Positions 22,148 to 35,841 are shown, counted from the first letter of the stretch. The stretch is DNA of 64,000 nt from Cephalopachus bancanus (GCA_027257055.1 JAPVLO010000179.1:806001-870000); one strand, 5' to 3'. The notes: generated by a model not told the origin, from the letters alone. Program-made: numbers and translations.

Positions 22148-23198
22148 CTAATGAAGAAAAAAATCATAAATGGCAATGATGAAGAAAATTACATGATGGT
22201 AGAGAAGAGGAAAGGTAACCATGAAAGCCTGAAAGTTTGTCGGGCATTGAACATGGACGTGTGGGGCCCTGGTGGAGTTTAAAATCCTGCCTGAGGAAGG
22301 AAGGTAAAAGAAGAAAAGAACAACCTGGGTCTTGAGTGCCTGCCCAGGAGAAAGGAAATGAAGGTCTAGGAGTCTCCCTCACCTGCAGCCTGGGGCAGTG
22401 AGCGACCAGGGAGGGGCAGGGAGTGACCTTCGTGGTAACAAAGCTGGGCTTGCGTGGGAAGTGGAATGGCTGCGGCGGAGTTCTGCAAACAGGAGCACAC
22501 CGATGGCTTTCTATGCAGTGCGGATGGGTGGCTGGGATTTTGCACCGCCTTGAATTGAAAGTATTTCCTCCGATGCTATCAGGCCTTTCTTGCAATGCCA
22601 ACATGGGTATAAGTGCCAGTTTCAAGTAGTCGTCACAAGTTATGCCAGGCACCAAATGCAAAAAAGTGCGGGGCTGGTTTTGAGCAGGCGTAGTTTATTG
22701 CTAGGTTAGACAACAGGTATGCCTGGCTCTTGTGAAATCTGCACTCCTGACCCTCAGGTCCGGTCAGGCTGAATGACTGCCTTGCCCTAGGCCCTCGCTG
22801 TGGAAGTAAGAGTTCTCCTGGTGCAGCCTGCCAGGAGTTGCAGACACGCATCACAACCTGAGTCACAGGGACCGCCACTAAGGTTTCCAGCCTTCTGACT
22901 GTCCCATACGGGCTGTCTGAAGAGCCCTTACTCTTGAGTGATCACAGCTGGTATTCGCTTTCTCTACAAGTTCATCTGAGTGGAAAGTGAGCAGAGCCAA
23001 TGTTGTCATTTCCAAAACAGTGAAAACAATGCCAAGGTTTTGTTTAGTGCCTGGCTGGGCCCATTTTATATAGCAAATTATTATATATGAACCTTTCTTC
23101 CTATCCCAATCAATCGCGTGGACTGCAATTTGAAGACTGCCCATTCTAGCACTTGCTCTCAAACACTTTCTTTGGAAGATGCTATAAAAAGTTGCTCA
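22148..23198. other. Unassigned unique sequence
   Basis: Contains the longest unique-sequence open frame outside PBX1 (165 codons, minus, 22164-22661). I recognise no domain, signal peptide or family in it, and do not call it a gene. Confidence 0.45.
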
Positions 23199-23491
23199 GG
23201 CCAGGCATGGTGACTCATGCCTATAATGCCAACGCTGGAAGACTGAGGGAAGAGGATTGCCTAAGCCCAGGAGTTCAAGACCAGCCCGAGCAACTTGGCA
23301 AGACCTCATCTCTATGATAAATCAATAAAATTAGCCAGGCATGATAGTGTGCACCTGTAGTTCCCAGCAACTCAGGAGGCTGAGGCAGAAAGATCCCCTG
23401 AGCCCAGCAGGTCAAGGCTATGGTAGGCATGACTGTACCACTGCACTCCAGCCTGGGCAACAGAGCGAGACTCCAACTCAAAAAAAAAAAA
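23199..23491 (+). mobile_element. Alu, older type
   Basis: Full dimer, GGCCAGGCATGGTGACTCAT start and 12-A tail. Confidence 0.88.
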
Positions 23492-23734
23492 GCTTGCCTG
23501 GGAAACACTAATCATGATGTGTTTTTAGGACTGAGTTCAGCTTCTGCCCTTATTTCCTGGAGTTGATTCTGGCAATGGCATTGGCATCTGCTGTTCCCCT
23601 CAAAGCACTGTTCAGAGAAGCCCTGCTGCCCCAAGTAGGGCTCATCCTCCAGGATTTTTTCTTTCCCTGGTTCTATCCACTCACAGACATTGGGTTTTCC
23701 TGGCATCAGGGGTTAGCATGTCTCTCTTTATAAG

Positions 23735-25000
23735 AACACTTCGGGAAAGTAGTCAGGATATGTGAAGCCCTCCTACAAATCAGCAAGGAAAAGGGAGAGA
23801 ATTCAGTAGAAAACTGGGTAAAGGTTGGGAAAAAGCATTAAAACCATGATGAAATACCACTATACACCCAGATAAGCAGTTTTAAGTTGTGAAGAAATTT
23901 TATAAATATAATTCTGGTTAATAATTATATTTAATTATTTAAATCAATAATCCAAACATGTATTTAAATAGATAATTTAAGTACTTATTTTATTATTGGA
24001 ATCATTTAAATATTTAGTTACTTGAATAACTATTTTTAAAATATATAATAAAATATGTGTTATTATAAACTAATAACTTATGGTTTTGATAATATTAAAT
24101 ATCAGTAGCTTAAACATAGAACTGCATACAGTGTTAATTGATTTGTCAGTTTCTATTAAAGCTGAGTATATATAGTCTACGAACCAAAATTTTCCTTCTA
24201 GGTATACCCAACAGAAATACATACCTGTATTCACCAGAAGAAAGGGCAAGAATACTTTTTATCAGCTCAAAACTCTCCAAATGGCCATTTGCGTAAAATG
24301 GATAAATGATGGTTTATTCACACGATGGAACAGTTTCACGTTGCTGACAACAGGGATATGTTCTTTGAAATGCGTCATTAGGTGATTTCATTGTTGTGTA
24401 AACATCCCAGAGCATACCTACAGAAATCTGGAGGAGGTAGCCTACTTTACACATGTGCTCCATGGTATGGCCTACATACCCCTCCTGGGTGACACACCTG
24501 CACAGCATATGACTGTCTTGAATACTGCAGGCAATTAGAACACAAACGGCAAGTATTTGTGTATCTAAACATAGAAAAAGTACCGTAAAAAGATGGTAAG
24601 ATAGTCTTATGGGACTACCGTTGTATATGTAGTCTGTTGTTCACTGAAACGGCATTTCACAGTGCATGACTGTACTTATATACGAGGTTAGACATACTTT
24701 AACTTCCTGCAAAGCATAGATAAATCTCACAAACATCACGTCGAGTGAGAGAAGCTGGCATGGAAGAGCACCTTATGTATAATTCATTTATGTAAGGCGC
24801 AAAACCCAGCCACCGAATCCATGGCCTTAGCGGTTAGGAAGGGGTGCCAGAGGGAGTTTCTGGGATTTTGGTACAACCCTTCTTGTCCTGGGCTTGAACA
24901 CAGTCACTTTGAGAGACATTTATCAGCTGTACAACTCACAGTTTGATGTTCTCTTCCTTACGTGTATTATACTACAATTAATGTCACCAAAACAAAACAG
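23735..25000 (+). mobile_element. L1 ORF2 end / 3' UTR, plus strand, non-functional
   Basis: Plus-strand L1 remnants: AAAACCATGATGAAATACCA near 23840, AATGGATAAATGATGG near 24297, and TCTCACAAACATCACG..GTGAGAGAAGC near 24727. The L1 is interrupted by an AT-rich block (about 23890-24170) and by the DNA transposon at 24331-24671. No open frame remains. Confidence 0.6.
24331..24671 (+). mobile_element. MER44-like (Tigger-type) non-autonomous DNA transposon
   Basis: A 341-bp block has terminal CAGT..ACTG ends, a TA at the right junction, and internal landmarks such as GTATTTGTGTATCTAAACAT and TCTTATGGGACTACCG. I recall these from MER44-type elements of the Tc1/mariner-Tigger group, about 339 bp long. 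Strand follows that remembered consensus. It sits inside the L1. Confidence 0.55.
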
Positions 25001-25856
25001 AACCATACCAAAAATGCTCCCAGAAGAGCCTGTCCCTGAGAAGCCTGGGCCCTCCAGTCCAGAGGTCCCCCCGTGCCCCTGGGAGCCATAGCTGGCCTCC
25101 CTGACGACACCCACCTCAGACGCCCAGAGAGGATGCCTTTTTTCATCACCTCCAGTTTCCTGCCCATTGCTCCTGTCTACCTCACAAAGTTCCCTGCAAG
25201 CACAGGCTGCCTTACCCCTGTTGTCCAGGAGAGAAACTGCTGGCAACCCCCGTTGCCCAGGAGAGAAAGAGTAGACTTTTCTCACATCCTAAACGCCATC
25301 ATTACTCACCTGTAACCAGATAGCAGGAGCAGCCAGGCTGGACTCTAGCTGATGTCAACCCTCATGACAGTCATCAGAACCTCCACTTGATTCTCTCCCT
25401 CTTCTCCTTCTCAGAGAGGCTTTGATACTCCCAACCTCCTGGTTGTCCATACTGCACCTGAAGATGCCACGTGTCTTCTTCAAACACATTCCCTGGGCTT
25501 TCAGGGACCCACCACTTTGGGGAAACTGGCCCTCAGCGACACCCGTTCTGCATCTGTGGATTCCTTGTCCACGACCCTCCCCATTGGGCCACTGACAGGC
25601 CCCCACTCCTGTCCCCAGCAGGTCCTGTGATTTATGCTTCAGACATGAGTCACAATCTTTGAATCTGGTCTATGACTACAGTTTAAAAAGCAAGTGCCAA
25701 GTCGATTTAGCAAAAAAAAACAACAAAAAAAAAACAAAACGATTTTGTCTTCCCTAACTGACATCTAGAAAAAAAGCAAACGATAAATTTTACCAAAAGG
25801 ATGATCTTGAAGGCCGTTATTGTATGCTGTTTACTTGTAACACTTCTTTATGCTTA
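25001..25856. other. Unassigned unique sequence upstream of PBX1 retrocopy
   Basis: No gene recognised. No TATA/initiator arrangement that I would call a promoter for the retrocopy. The last 150 bases are AT-rich. Confidence 0.5.
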
Positions 25857-25857
25857 A

Positions 25858-27408
<1,551 letters not shown>

Positions 27409-27422
27409 AAAATCTTCAGCCT

Positions 27423-28009
27423 TCTTTTCTATTCAGGAAAATTCCCCTGAGTTCCAACTGAATTCATTAGGTCTTGTTAAACCTGCATGTAAAATGTAGG
27501 GCATAATTTAAAAAATTTACATCCCTCTTCTAAATTATGCCACATATTCAAATAAGACCTTTTAATTATGTATGCCTTTTACATATAGTGGAAACATGAA
27601 AGTAATAACGATTCTAATTTAGAAATAATTGTACAATTCATAAGTGATTATTTTAACCAGCAGGATTTTTATCATCGGTGCTCTGGCTCCTCCTAGTGGA
27701 AGTCTTGCGTTATTGCAGCAACTCTTGAGATGCTATTCCGTTGTATTTAGAGTCCACAAGGTTTCCTAAGAGATTTGAGGTGGCTTAATGAATATACATA
27801 CATACTATAGTAAAGTAAAAAAAAAAAAAATGAATAAGCTGAAATTCAGGATTACAGTGTATTCGACGACATCCTTTCACTAAAGGTAGTAATGAGAGGT
27901 TTCCCAAGGTTCCCATCATATTAGATGAAGACAGAACTTCAAAACGCAGTGAAGATGACCCTGAGAGTTAAGACCATGGTGGTTTTGTTTTTTTGTTTTA
28001 AATCCAGCT
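27423..28009. other. Unassigned AT-rich sequence
   Basis: Flank of the PBX1 retrocopy. No recognised element. Confidence 0.5.
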
Positions 28010-28577
28010 CTCTACTGAATGATATATCACAGAAACAGAGAACTGAGTATCTCATGTTCTCACTCATAAGCGGACCTTAAACAGTTATTGTGATACTATG
28101 AGAAAAAGACAGGCAGTAGCGAAACTGCAGGGTGGGGGAAGGGGTGCGGGAATCTGCTGGGGGGAGGGGACACAGCTCATCAACAAGGATACCTGCATAA
28201 TGAACAATTGTATACCTGACTCTGAATTGTACCCCACATCTTTTTTTTTTTTTTTGAGTTGGAGTCTCACTCCGTCGCCCAGACTGGAGTGCAGTGGCCG
28301 CTCCCGGCCACCGCAGCCTCGACCTGCTGGGCTCCGGCGATGCTTCCGCCTCAGCCTTCCGAGTAGCCGGAACCACAGGCGCGCGCTACCACGCCCGGCT
28401 GATTTTTTGATTTATTGCAGAGATGAGGTCTCGCAGCCCAGGCGGGTCTCGAACCCGCGGGCTCAGGCAATCCACTCACCTCGGCCGCCCAGCGCGCTGG
28501 GATTACAGGCTGAGCCATCAAGCCCGGCCTATCCCACATCTTTAAAATAAAAAAATTAAAAGAGGAAAAAAAAAACA
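28010..28577 (+). mobile_element. L1 3' end, plus strand
   Basis: Sequence reads like the L1 3' UTR: CATGTTCTCACTCATAAGC, a G-rich tract (28130-28170), then TGTATACCTGACTCTGAATTG and ACATCTTTAAAATAAAAAAA with a poly(A) end. One antisense Alu (28244-28530) with a 13-bp near-exact duplication interrupts it. Confidence 0.65.
28244..28530 (-). mobile_element. Alu, near consensus
   Basis: Very clean copy. Flanks ACCCCACATCTTT and ATCCCACATCTTT. Confidence 0.92.
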
Positions 28578-29214
28578 CCCAACTCTCACATGAGCTGTCT
28601 TGACTTGGAAAGTAACGCCAAAGAAAGGAACGGAGAATGTGACGTTCGAACCACGCTCCTCAGAGTGTTCAATCAAGTTGAGCACCAGATATGTGAAGCG
28701 TGCATGTATTCCGTGCCAGCAGCTTGGAGTGTGGGCAATTTGCGTAGCTGATTAAGAGCAACCCGTATGTTTTAAAAGCACCAGACAGATGGTAGGGCTG
28801 CCTTCATTTCTGGTGGAAAATAAGAAAAAAACCTAATGGAAATGGAAGACTGAATAGATGACCACCAGGTCTTGGTATTCAATTTACTTACAATCACTTG
28901 ATACTTCTATTGGCTTTTTGTAAAATAGCCGGTGGTGAGTTATTTTTGGATCAGCCATGGGAGAAAGCAGAAGAGAAGCGACAAAGGAATCAATGCTTAA
29001 AAGAACAGGGACTGTGTTGGCCAACTTCATTTTGCTCTCTCGTTTCTCTTCACAACAATTCTAGCAATCTACCTCACAAAGCCAAGAGGGGGTAAGACTT
29101 TGCTGAAAGAAAAATTCCCTTTATATTTTCCTCTAGAGGATTTTTAGTTTTAGCACATTTAGGTCTATGATTATTTTGACTTAGTTTTTTTTTTTTTTTT
29201 TTTGGTATAGGATG
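28578..29214. other. Unassigned unique sequence
   Basis: No gene or repeat recognised apart from a T-run at 29186-29203. Confidence 0.45.
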
Positions 29215-29392
29215 AGCGGTATAGATTGAGGTTCAGTCTTTGCACATGAATATCTCATTGTTCCAGTACTACTCAGTGAAAAAATGATCCTTTCTCCATT
29301 GAATTGCCTCTTCACGTATTTGTTGAAAAGCAATTCACCATATATGTGTGTGTCTATTTCTTTATTCTGTTCCACTCCTGTGTGTGTCTGTC

Positions 29393-29513
29393 TTTTCTTT
29401 TCTTTTCTTTTTTTAATGTTGCCCAGGCTGGTCTTGAATTCCTCACTCAAACAACCCCCCTGCCTCAGCCACCCGAGTAGCTGGGACTACAGGTGTGTAC
29501 CACCATGTCCGGC
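29393..29513 (-). mobile_element. Old Alu monomer or fragment
   Basis: TTGCCCAGGCTGGTCTTGAA to CCACCATGTCCGGC, inside the antisense L1. Confidence 0.75.
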
Positions 29514-30104
29514 TTCTCCACTATGCCTTGATAATTGTAAATTTATCGTTAAGTATTGAAATCAGATTGTGTGGATCCTTCAATTTTGCTGTTTTTCTTT
29601 AAAATCACTCTGGCTGTTCTAGTTCATTTCTTTTAAATACAAAGTTCAGAATTAGCTTGTTGATTTCTACAAAAAGTCCTGTAGGGATTTTTATTGAGTT
29701 GCTGAATCTATAGATAAGTCTGGGGACAACTTAACACCATCCAGCATCCATCACCACCACCGCCTCCAGAACTTCATCCTCCCCAACTGCAACTCTGTAT
29801 TCACTAAGCAATAACTCCCCACTCCCCTTCGCCTCAGGACCTGGCAAAAACCTTCTATTTTCTATCTCTATAAATTTACCACCTAGGTACCGCATGTAAG
29901 TGGAATCATCTATTATTTGTCACTTTCTGACCGACTTATTTCACTTAGCGCAATGTCCTCAAGGTCCATCCATGTGGTAGCGTAGGTCAGAATCTCCTTC
30001 CTTGTTAAGGCTGAATTGTTCGTATTCCATCATATATGTGCACATTTTGTTTATCTGTTTATCCATCAATGAACATTTGAGTTGCTTCTACCTTCTGGTT
30101 ATTT

Positions 30105-30393
30105 TTTTATTTTTTGAGTTGGAGTCTCACTCTGTCGCCCAGACTGGCGTGCAGGGGCCGCTCCCAGCCACCGCAGCCTCGACCTGCTGGGCTCCAGCGA
30201 TCCTTCCGCCTCAGTCTTCCGAGTAGCCAGAACTACAGGCACGCGCCACCACACCCGGCTAATTTTTTGATTTATTGTAGAGATGAGGTCTCACCAAGTT
30301 GCCCAGGCGGGTCTCAAACCCGCGGACTCAGGCAGTCCACTCACCTCAGCCTCCCGAGGCGTGGGATTACAGGCTGAGCCACCGAGCCCGGCT
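30105..30393 (-). mobile_element. Alu in L1
   Basis: Exact CCTTCTGGTTATTT duplication at 30091-30104 and 30394-30407. Confidence 0.93.
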
Positions 30394-30549
30394 CCTTCTG
30401 GTTATTTTGAACCCTGCTGGTATGAACATGAATGTACATATCTGTTTGAGTACCCCTTTCAATTCTTTGGGGTATCTACTCAGAAGTGGAATTGCTGGAT
30501 CATATGGCAACTCTATGTTTAATTTTTTGAGGAATCATCCATTGTATTA

Positions 30550-30843
30550 TTTTTTTATTTTTTATTTTTGAGTTGGAGTCTCACTCTGTCACCCAGACTG
30601 GAGTGCAGTGGCCGCTCCCGGCCACTGCAGCCTCGACCTGCTGGGCTCTGGCGATCCTTCCACCTCAACCTTCCAAGTAGCTGGAACTACAGGCGCGCAC
30701 TACCACATCCAGCTAATTTTTTGATTTATTGTAGAGATGAGGTCTCGCTGCCCAGGCGGGTCTTGAACTCGCGGGCTCAGGCAATTCACTCACCTCAGCC
30801 TCCCAAAGCACGGGATTACAGGCTGAGCCACCGAGCCCCGCGA
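30550..30843 (-). mobile_element. Alu in L1
   Basis: Near-consensus copy. Boundaries approximate because the target is T-rich. Confidence 0.9.
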
Positions 30844-31118
30844 GCTTATTTTCATGTGCTTGTTGGCCATTTGTGTATCTTCTTTGGAGAAATGTCTATT
30901 CAAGTCCTTTGCACAATTATTCATTGAGGTTTTTGCTGTTGTTGAGGTGCATGAATAGTTTTTGATTTATTGCCTTTTCTCTATTATTGTTATGTTCTCA
31001 ATTGCATGGATATCTGCTTCATCTTTATTATTTCCTTCCTTCTGTTTGCATTGGGTTAATTTGCTCTTTTCTTAAAGTGAAAATTAAGATCAGTTATCGA
31101 AGACCTTGTTCCTTTTCT

Positions 31119-31407
31119 TTTCTTTTGAGTTGGAGTCTCACTCTGTCACCCAGACTGGAGTGCAGTAACATGCTCACGGCCACCGCAGCCCCGACCGGCT
31201 GGGCTCAGGTGATCCTTCCACCTCAGCCTTCCAAGTAGATGGAACTACAGGTGCGTGCCACCACGCCCAGCTAATTTTTTGGTTTATTGTAAAGGTGCGG
31301 TCTTGCCAAGTTGCCCGGGTTGGTCTTGAACCTGTGGGCTCAGGCAATCCTGTCACCTTGAACTCCCAAAGTGCTGGAGTTATAGGCATGAGCCATTGCA
31401 CCTGGCT
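31119..31407 (-). mobile_element. Alu in L1
   Basis: Antisense dimer flanked by CCTTTTCT and CCTTCTCT. Confidence 0.88.
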
Positions 31408-31721
31408 CCTTCTCTAATAATATAAACACTTACTGCTATGAATTTTGCTCTGTGCACTACTTGAGTCACATCTCACACATTTTGATATGCTGTATTTGCA
31501 CTTTCATTGCATTCAAAATATATGTAAATTTATCTTTTGACTGCTTTCCACACATGGGTTATTTCAAAGTGTACAGATCATCTTCTACACATTTGGAGAT
31601 TTTCCGAATACTTATCATTCCAGTGTAATTAACATACCTTATATACTTTCATTTATTTTTCATTTGTTGAAGGTTAGTTTATGGCCCAGAATGTGATCTA
31701 TTTTGGTGAATGTTTCACGTG

Positions 31722-32042
31722 GGTTTTTTTTTAATTTTAATTTTGTTGAGTTGGGATCTCACTCTGTCACCCAGGATGGAGTACAGTGGCACAGTCACTG
31801 CCTTGAGTTACATCTCACAAATTTGCTCCTCCTGGGCTCAGGCGATGCTCCTGTCTGTCTTCCAAGTAGCTGAGACTACAGGCACGCACCACCACATCCA
31901 GCTAATTTTTAATTTTCTGTAGAGACGAGGACTTACTGTGTTGTCCAGGCTGGTCTCAGACTCCTGGGCTCAAGCAACCGCATCCCTGCCCCCTCAGCCT
32001 CAGTCTCCTTAAGTGCTGGATTATAGGCACCGTGCCCGGCCT
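31722..32042 (-). mobile_element. Alu, old; left end of 1.3-kb composite insert
   Basis: AluJ-like antisense copy whose poly-T side abuts the interrupted L1. Confidence 0.85.
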
Positions 32043-32568
32043 CAGCACAAGGTTTTTTGACAATGACTGTTAGTCATGCAACCACCACGTTTGGTTAGTG
32101 GTAAGTAAAGGTGCTTCTTTTCATCAACTTCCTGAACGTCAGCCAGGCTCCTAGCTGAGGCTGGGCAGCACCAGCTTGTCCCCTGTGAGCTGACCAGTCT
32201 CCTCCTCTTTCCTCGTGTCCCATGAAGTCCCACCCACAGCACTGCGGTGCTCAGGTGGCCTTTCGGGGCAGATGACGGTGCCCTTTGGGATGACCACAAC
32301 AGAAGTTGCGGTGCTCAGTGAGAGACCTACCGGTTTCCAGACTTGCCCCAGAGATTTAAGATCCAGCCGTTTCTCCCCTTCCTGCGAACACTGCTTCAAC
32401 TCAAGATTCTCATAATTTCTTGCCCAGATCGGTAACCACCTTAAGCCATAATGTGACACACGATAGATAATATGGCTCTTCTCATCTGAGAGCTCCCCAC
32501 TGTAGGATAACGTAAAACTCCAAAGATGGTAAAGACTTTCAGAAGCTGACCATCTCCACTGTCACAGC
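32043..32568. other. Unidentified 526-bp segment inside L1
   Basis: Non-repetitive, about 50 percent GC, lying between two antisense Alus within an L1 that is otherwise continuous. The minus strand has a 102-codon open frame (32151-32459) without a recognisable family. It may be part of a retroposed transcript. Confidence 0.5.
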
Positions 32569-33028
32569 TGTGTGTGTGTGTGTGTGTGTGTGTGTGTTGG
32601 GGTCTCACTCCGTTGCCAGGGCTGGAGTGCAGAAGCAGGATCACAGCTCACCTCAGCCTCAACCTTCTGGGTTCAGACAATACTTTTGCCTCAGCCTACA
32701 GGGTAGCTTGGACTATAGGTATGTGCCACTATATCCAGCTAATTTCTATTTTTTATTTTATTTTATTTTATTTTTGAGTTGGAGTCTCACTCCGCCGCCC
32801 AGGCTGGAGTGTACTGGCACACTCACGGCCACCCTAGTGACGACCTGCTGAGCTCCAGTGATCCTTCCGTCTCATCTTTCCAAGTAGCTGGAACTACAGT
32901 ATTTTATTTTTTTGTGACGAGGTCTTGCTATGTTGCTCAGGCTGGTCTCGAACTCCTGGGCTTAAGCAAACCTCCCACTTTGGCCTTCCAAAATGCTGGG
33001 ATTACAGGCATGAGCCACCGAATCTGGC
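32569..33028 (-). mobile_element. Old Alu with (GT)n tail, split by nested Alu
   Basis: Parts 32569-32747 and 32900-33028. The tail has become a (GT)n run at 32569-32596. Confidence 0.8.
32748..32899 (-). mobile_element. Nested 5'-truncated Alu
   Basis: (TTTTA)n tail, then GAGTTGGAGTCTCACTC to GGAACTACAG, inserted at the linker of the older Alu. Confidence 0.85.
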
Positions 33029-33142
33029 TTCATGTGTATTTTAAAAAGATGAATGTATTCTGCCTTCGCATAGGGTTCAGTTATGTCAAGTTTAATTAGG
33101 TCACCCAGGTTAATTAGGTCTTCCATAGCTTCACTGATTTTC

Positions 33143-33437
33143 TTTTCTTTTTTTTGAGTCGGAGTGAGACTCCATCACCCAGGCTGGAGAGCAGTGGCAT
33201 GCTCACAGTCACCCCAGTGTTGACCTACTGGGCTTTGGCGATCCTTCTGCCTCAACTTTTCAAGTAGCTGGACCTACAGGCACACACTACCACACCTGGC
33301 TAATGTTTTGATTTATTATAGAGATGCGGTCTTACCAAGTTGCCCAGGCTGGTCTCGAACCCCTGGGCTCAGGCAATTCTCCTATCTTGGTATCCCAAAG
33401 TGTTGGGATTACAGGCTTGAGCCACCATGCCCGGCCA
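33143..33437 (-). mobile_element. Alu in L1
   Basis: Exact CTTCACTGATTTTC on both sides (33129-33142 and 33438-33451). Confidence 0.92.
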
Positions 33438-33715
33438 CTTCACTGATTTTCAATCTGTGTGTTCGGTTGTAGACTTGAGAAAGGAATACTGAAATCTCCA
33501 ACTATAATTCTAGACCTATTTTTTTCCTTCAGTCTTATCAATTTTTGTTTTATGTATTTTAAAGCTCTGTTGTTAGGTGCAGGCACTTTTAAGATTGGTG
33601 TCTTGTTAGTGAATTGACTCCTTTATTGTTCCATAGTGCTTCTCTCTTTTTCCTGGAAATAGTTCTTGTCCTGAAGTCTACTTTGTCTAATAGTAATATG
33701 TCCACTCCAGCTTTC

Positions 33716-33814
33716 TTTTTTTGACTTTTAAAAATTATTATTTTTTAATTTTTATTATAAGGATGTGGGATACAATTCAGGGTTAGGTGTACAAACATTG
33801 ATCATGCAGGTACC
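33716..33814 (-). mobile_element. Short 5'-truncated L1 tail nested in older L1
   Basis: About 100 bp of AT-rich L1 3'-end-like sequence (poly-T side left) is flanked by copies of CTCCAGCTTTCTT (33704-33716 and 33816-33828 approximately), a target-site duplication that interrupts the otherwise continuous host L1. Confidence 0.5.
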
Positions 33815-34002
33815 CCTCCAGCTTTCTTCTGATTAGCGTTTCATGATATGTCTTTTTCATTCTTTTACTTTTAACTTATCTTTGTTCTTATATATAAAGT
33901 GAGTTTGTTGTAGACAGCACATAGTTGTGTTTTAAAAATATAAAGCTATGCCAATCTGTCTTTTAATTTGTAAGTGTAGCTGTTTATAGTTAATATAAAT
34001 TT

Positions 34003-34294
34003 TTTTGTTTTTTTTTTTTTGAGTTGGACTCTCACTCTGTCGCCCAGACTGGAGTGCAGTGGCCGCTCCCGGCCACCGCAGCCTTGACCTGCTGGGCTCC
34101 GGCGATCCTTCTGCCTCAGCCTTCCGAGTAGCCGGAATTACAGGCGCGCGCTACCACGCCCGGCTAATTTTTTGATTTATTGTAGAGATGAGGTCTCGCC
34201 TGCCCAGGCGGGTCTCAAATCCGCGGGCTCAGGCAGTCCACTCACCTCAGCCTCCCAAAGGCGTGGGATTACAGGCTGAGCCACCGAGCCCCGC
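34003..34294 (-). mobile_element. Alu in L1, near consensus
   Basis: Clean copy with GGCGCGCGCTACCACGCCCG. Confidence 0.9.
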
Positions 34295-34371
34295 TAATAA
34301 AATTATTAATATAGTTGGATTGAATTCACCATCTTGTTAGTTTTTAAGTTTGCTTTTAAAAGACATTAAAA

Positions 34372-34625
34372 GGCCGGGTGCAGTGGCTTGAGCCTGTAAT
34401 CCCAGGACTTCAGGAGGCCGAGGTGACAGGAATGCCTGAGCCCATGGGTTCGACACCAGCCTGGGCAACTTGGCGAGATCTCATCTCTACAATAATAATA
34501 AAAAAAACTCTACAATAAATAAAAAAGGATTGCCTGAGTCCAGCAGGTCAACGCTGGGGTGGCCATGGGTGTGCCACTGCACTCCAGCCTGGGTGATGGA
34601 ATGAAACTCTAACTCAAAAAAGAAA
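34372..34625 (+). mobile_element. Alu with internal deletion
   Basis: AAAAGACATTAAAA flanks both sides (34358-34371 and 34626-34639). The left part of the right arm is missing. Confidence 0.9.
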
Positions 34626-34639
34626 AAAAGACATTAAAA

Positions 34640-35841
34640 GACAGTGCTTGTGCTATAATCACACTTGTGATTTCCAGCAAATTAAAATGACAATAAAAAC
34701 ACAAGCTTTTTGGGTTGGCAGGAAGTCAATAGCCCACTTAGTGGTTATCACTATTAAATAAGAAACATGTTACTAAATACTTGAAAAAGGGTTAAATCTT
34801 TTCAGACTGTGAGAGAAGATAGTGTGGAATCGAAAGACTGGAGTTCTGCCCCAGTTCTACCACTTGCTAGCTGTGCAGATGTGGGCATGTTACCTCATCT
34901 CTCTGAGACTCAGTTAAACAGACAAAATGATAACTTCACAAGCAATTAGAGGAGCTGTCTCTGAATCTCGGATAGAGTTGTGGGAAAATGACTTCATTTG
35001 GGTAAAGTTCTGAATGTTTGGATGATAAAAGGGGACTTAATAAATAGTCACAGTAAACTTGGGAGTATTTTTGTAGACAGAGAATAATTGGAATAGATAT
35101 ACAATCAGTGACTGTTACAAGAATGCCAGTGAAGAACTAGGGACTTCAGCTAATGCAGAAAATTGCTTTCTCTGCCTTTCTGAAAGTTTTAATTCAGTGG
35201 GGTTTGAAGACCAACGGGAAAGGATAGAAAAGAAGTCTAGGGCACTTTCACGTTTCAGACGTGGGAAGCTAGGTAGATAGTGGTTTCTTTCACTGAGATA
35301 TGAAATACAGGACAGGTTGGAGGGGGCTGGTTTACAGACAGAAGGTAGCATCAGATTTAAATAAAAGTTAGTCGACATGGAGGTGTCTGTGACAGACCAA
35401 AGTAGAAATGCCAGTAGGTAGCTCGATCTATATATTTGGAGCTCAGGAGTGGTCTGCACTAGAGACTTGAAAGTCACTGGTTTACAGCCAGAGGTTGGGC
35501 CACAGGTGTGGCTGAGTGTGCACACCGACACTTGGCCTGAGGATGGAACCCTGGAATGTTGGAGAGGACGCTTTTAACTGTTAGTAAGGAATATCCCAAC
35601 TGAAAGTTGTGTCGACTGTTGTTATCTCAGTTAGTTAGAAAACTGAAGGCTTAGGACTGGTTAACTTAGTGGCTCTAAAACTGAAGGACCTAGGTAGCTT
35701 CCTCCCAACTCTCCTCTGCCCTTCCTCAATATTCTGTCTTTTCAGGCAAAATTCCTCTTCAGTTTCAAGATAGCACTACAGTTCCAAGCACCCCATGAAG
35801 ATGACCAATTCCAGAGGCAACCAAGTATCCATGCATGCATC
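34640..35841. other. Unique sequence with one MIR
   Basis: Apart from the MIR at 34825-34965 nothing is recognised. A 138-codon minus-strand frame (35115-35531) has no recognisable family. Confidence 0.45.
34825..34965 (+). mobile_element. MIR fragment
   Basis: TACCACTTGCTAGCTGTGCA and CATGTTACCTCATCTCTCTG followed by AAACAGACAAAATGATA match MIR. Confidence 0.65.

Larger units (their letters stand above)
29215..34371 (-). mobile_element. Old L1 (ORF2 and 3' parts), minus strand, heavily interrupted
   Basis: On the plus strand one can read reverse L1 in pieces: CCTTTCTCCATTGAATTGCC (29289), TTATTGAGTTGCTGAATCTA (29690), the 3'-end piece with AGTGGAATTGCTGGATCATA (30485), TTGTTGGCCATTTGTGTATC (30861), TTATGGCCCAGAATGTGATC (31679), AATCTCCAACTATAATTCTA (33493) and AAAGTGAGTTTGTTGTAGAC (33896). 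Between them lie Alus, a small L1 insert and a 1.3-kb composite insert (31722-33028). No functional frame remains. Confidence 0.7.

Noticed and set aside
22164..22661. 165-codon minus-strand open frame
   Set aside because: No domain, family, codon or splice evidence. Length is within chance for GC-richer DNA.
23512..23706. Minus-strand frame MPGKPNVCEWIEPG.. as a processed gene fragment
   Set aside because: I could not link it to any family and it lacks a duplication or A-tail.
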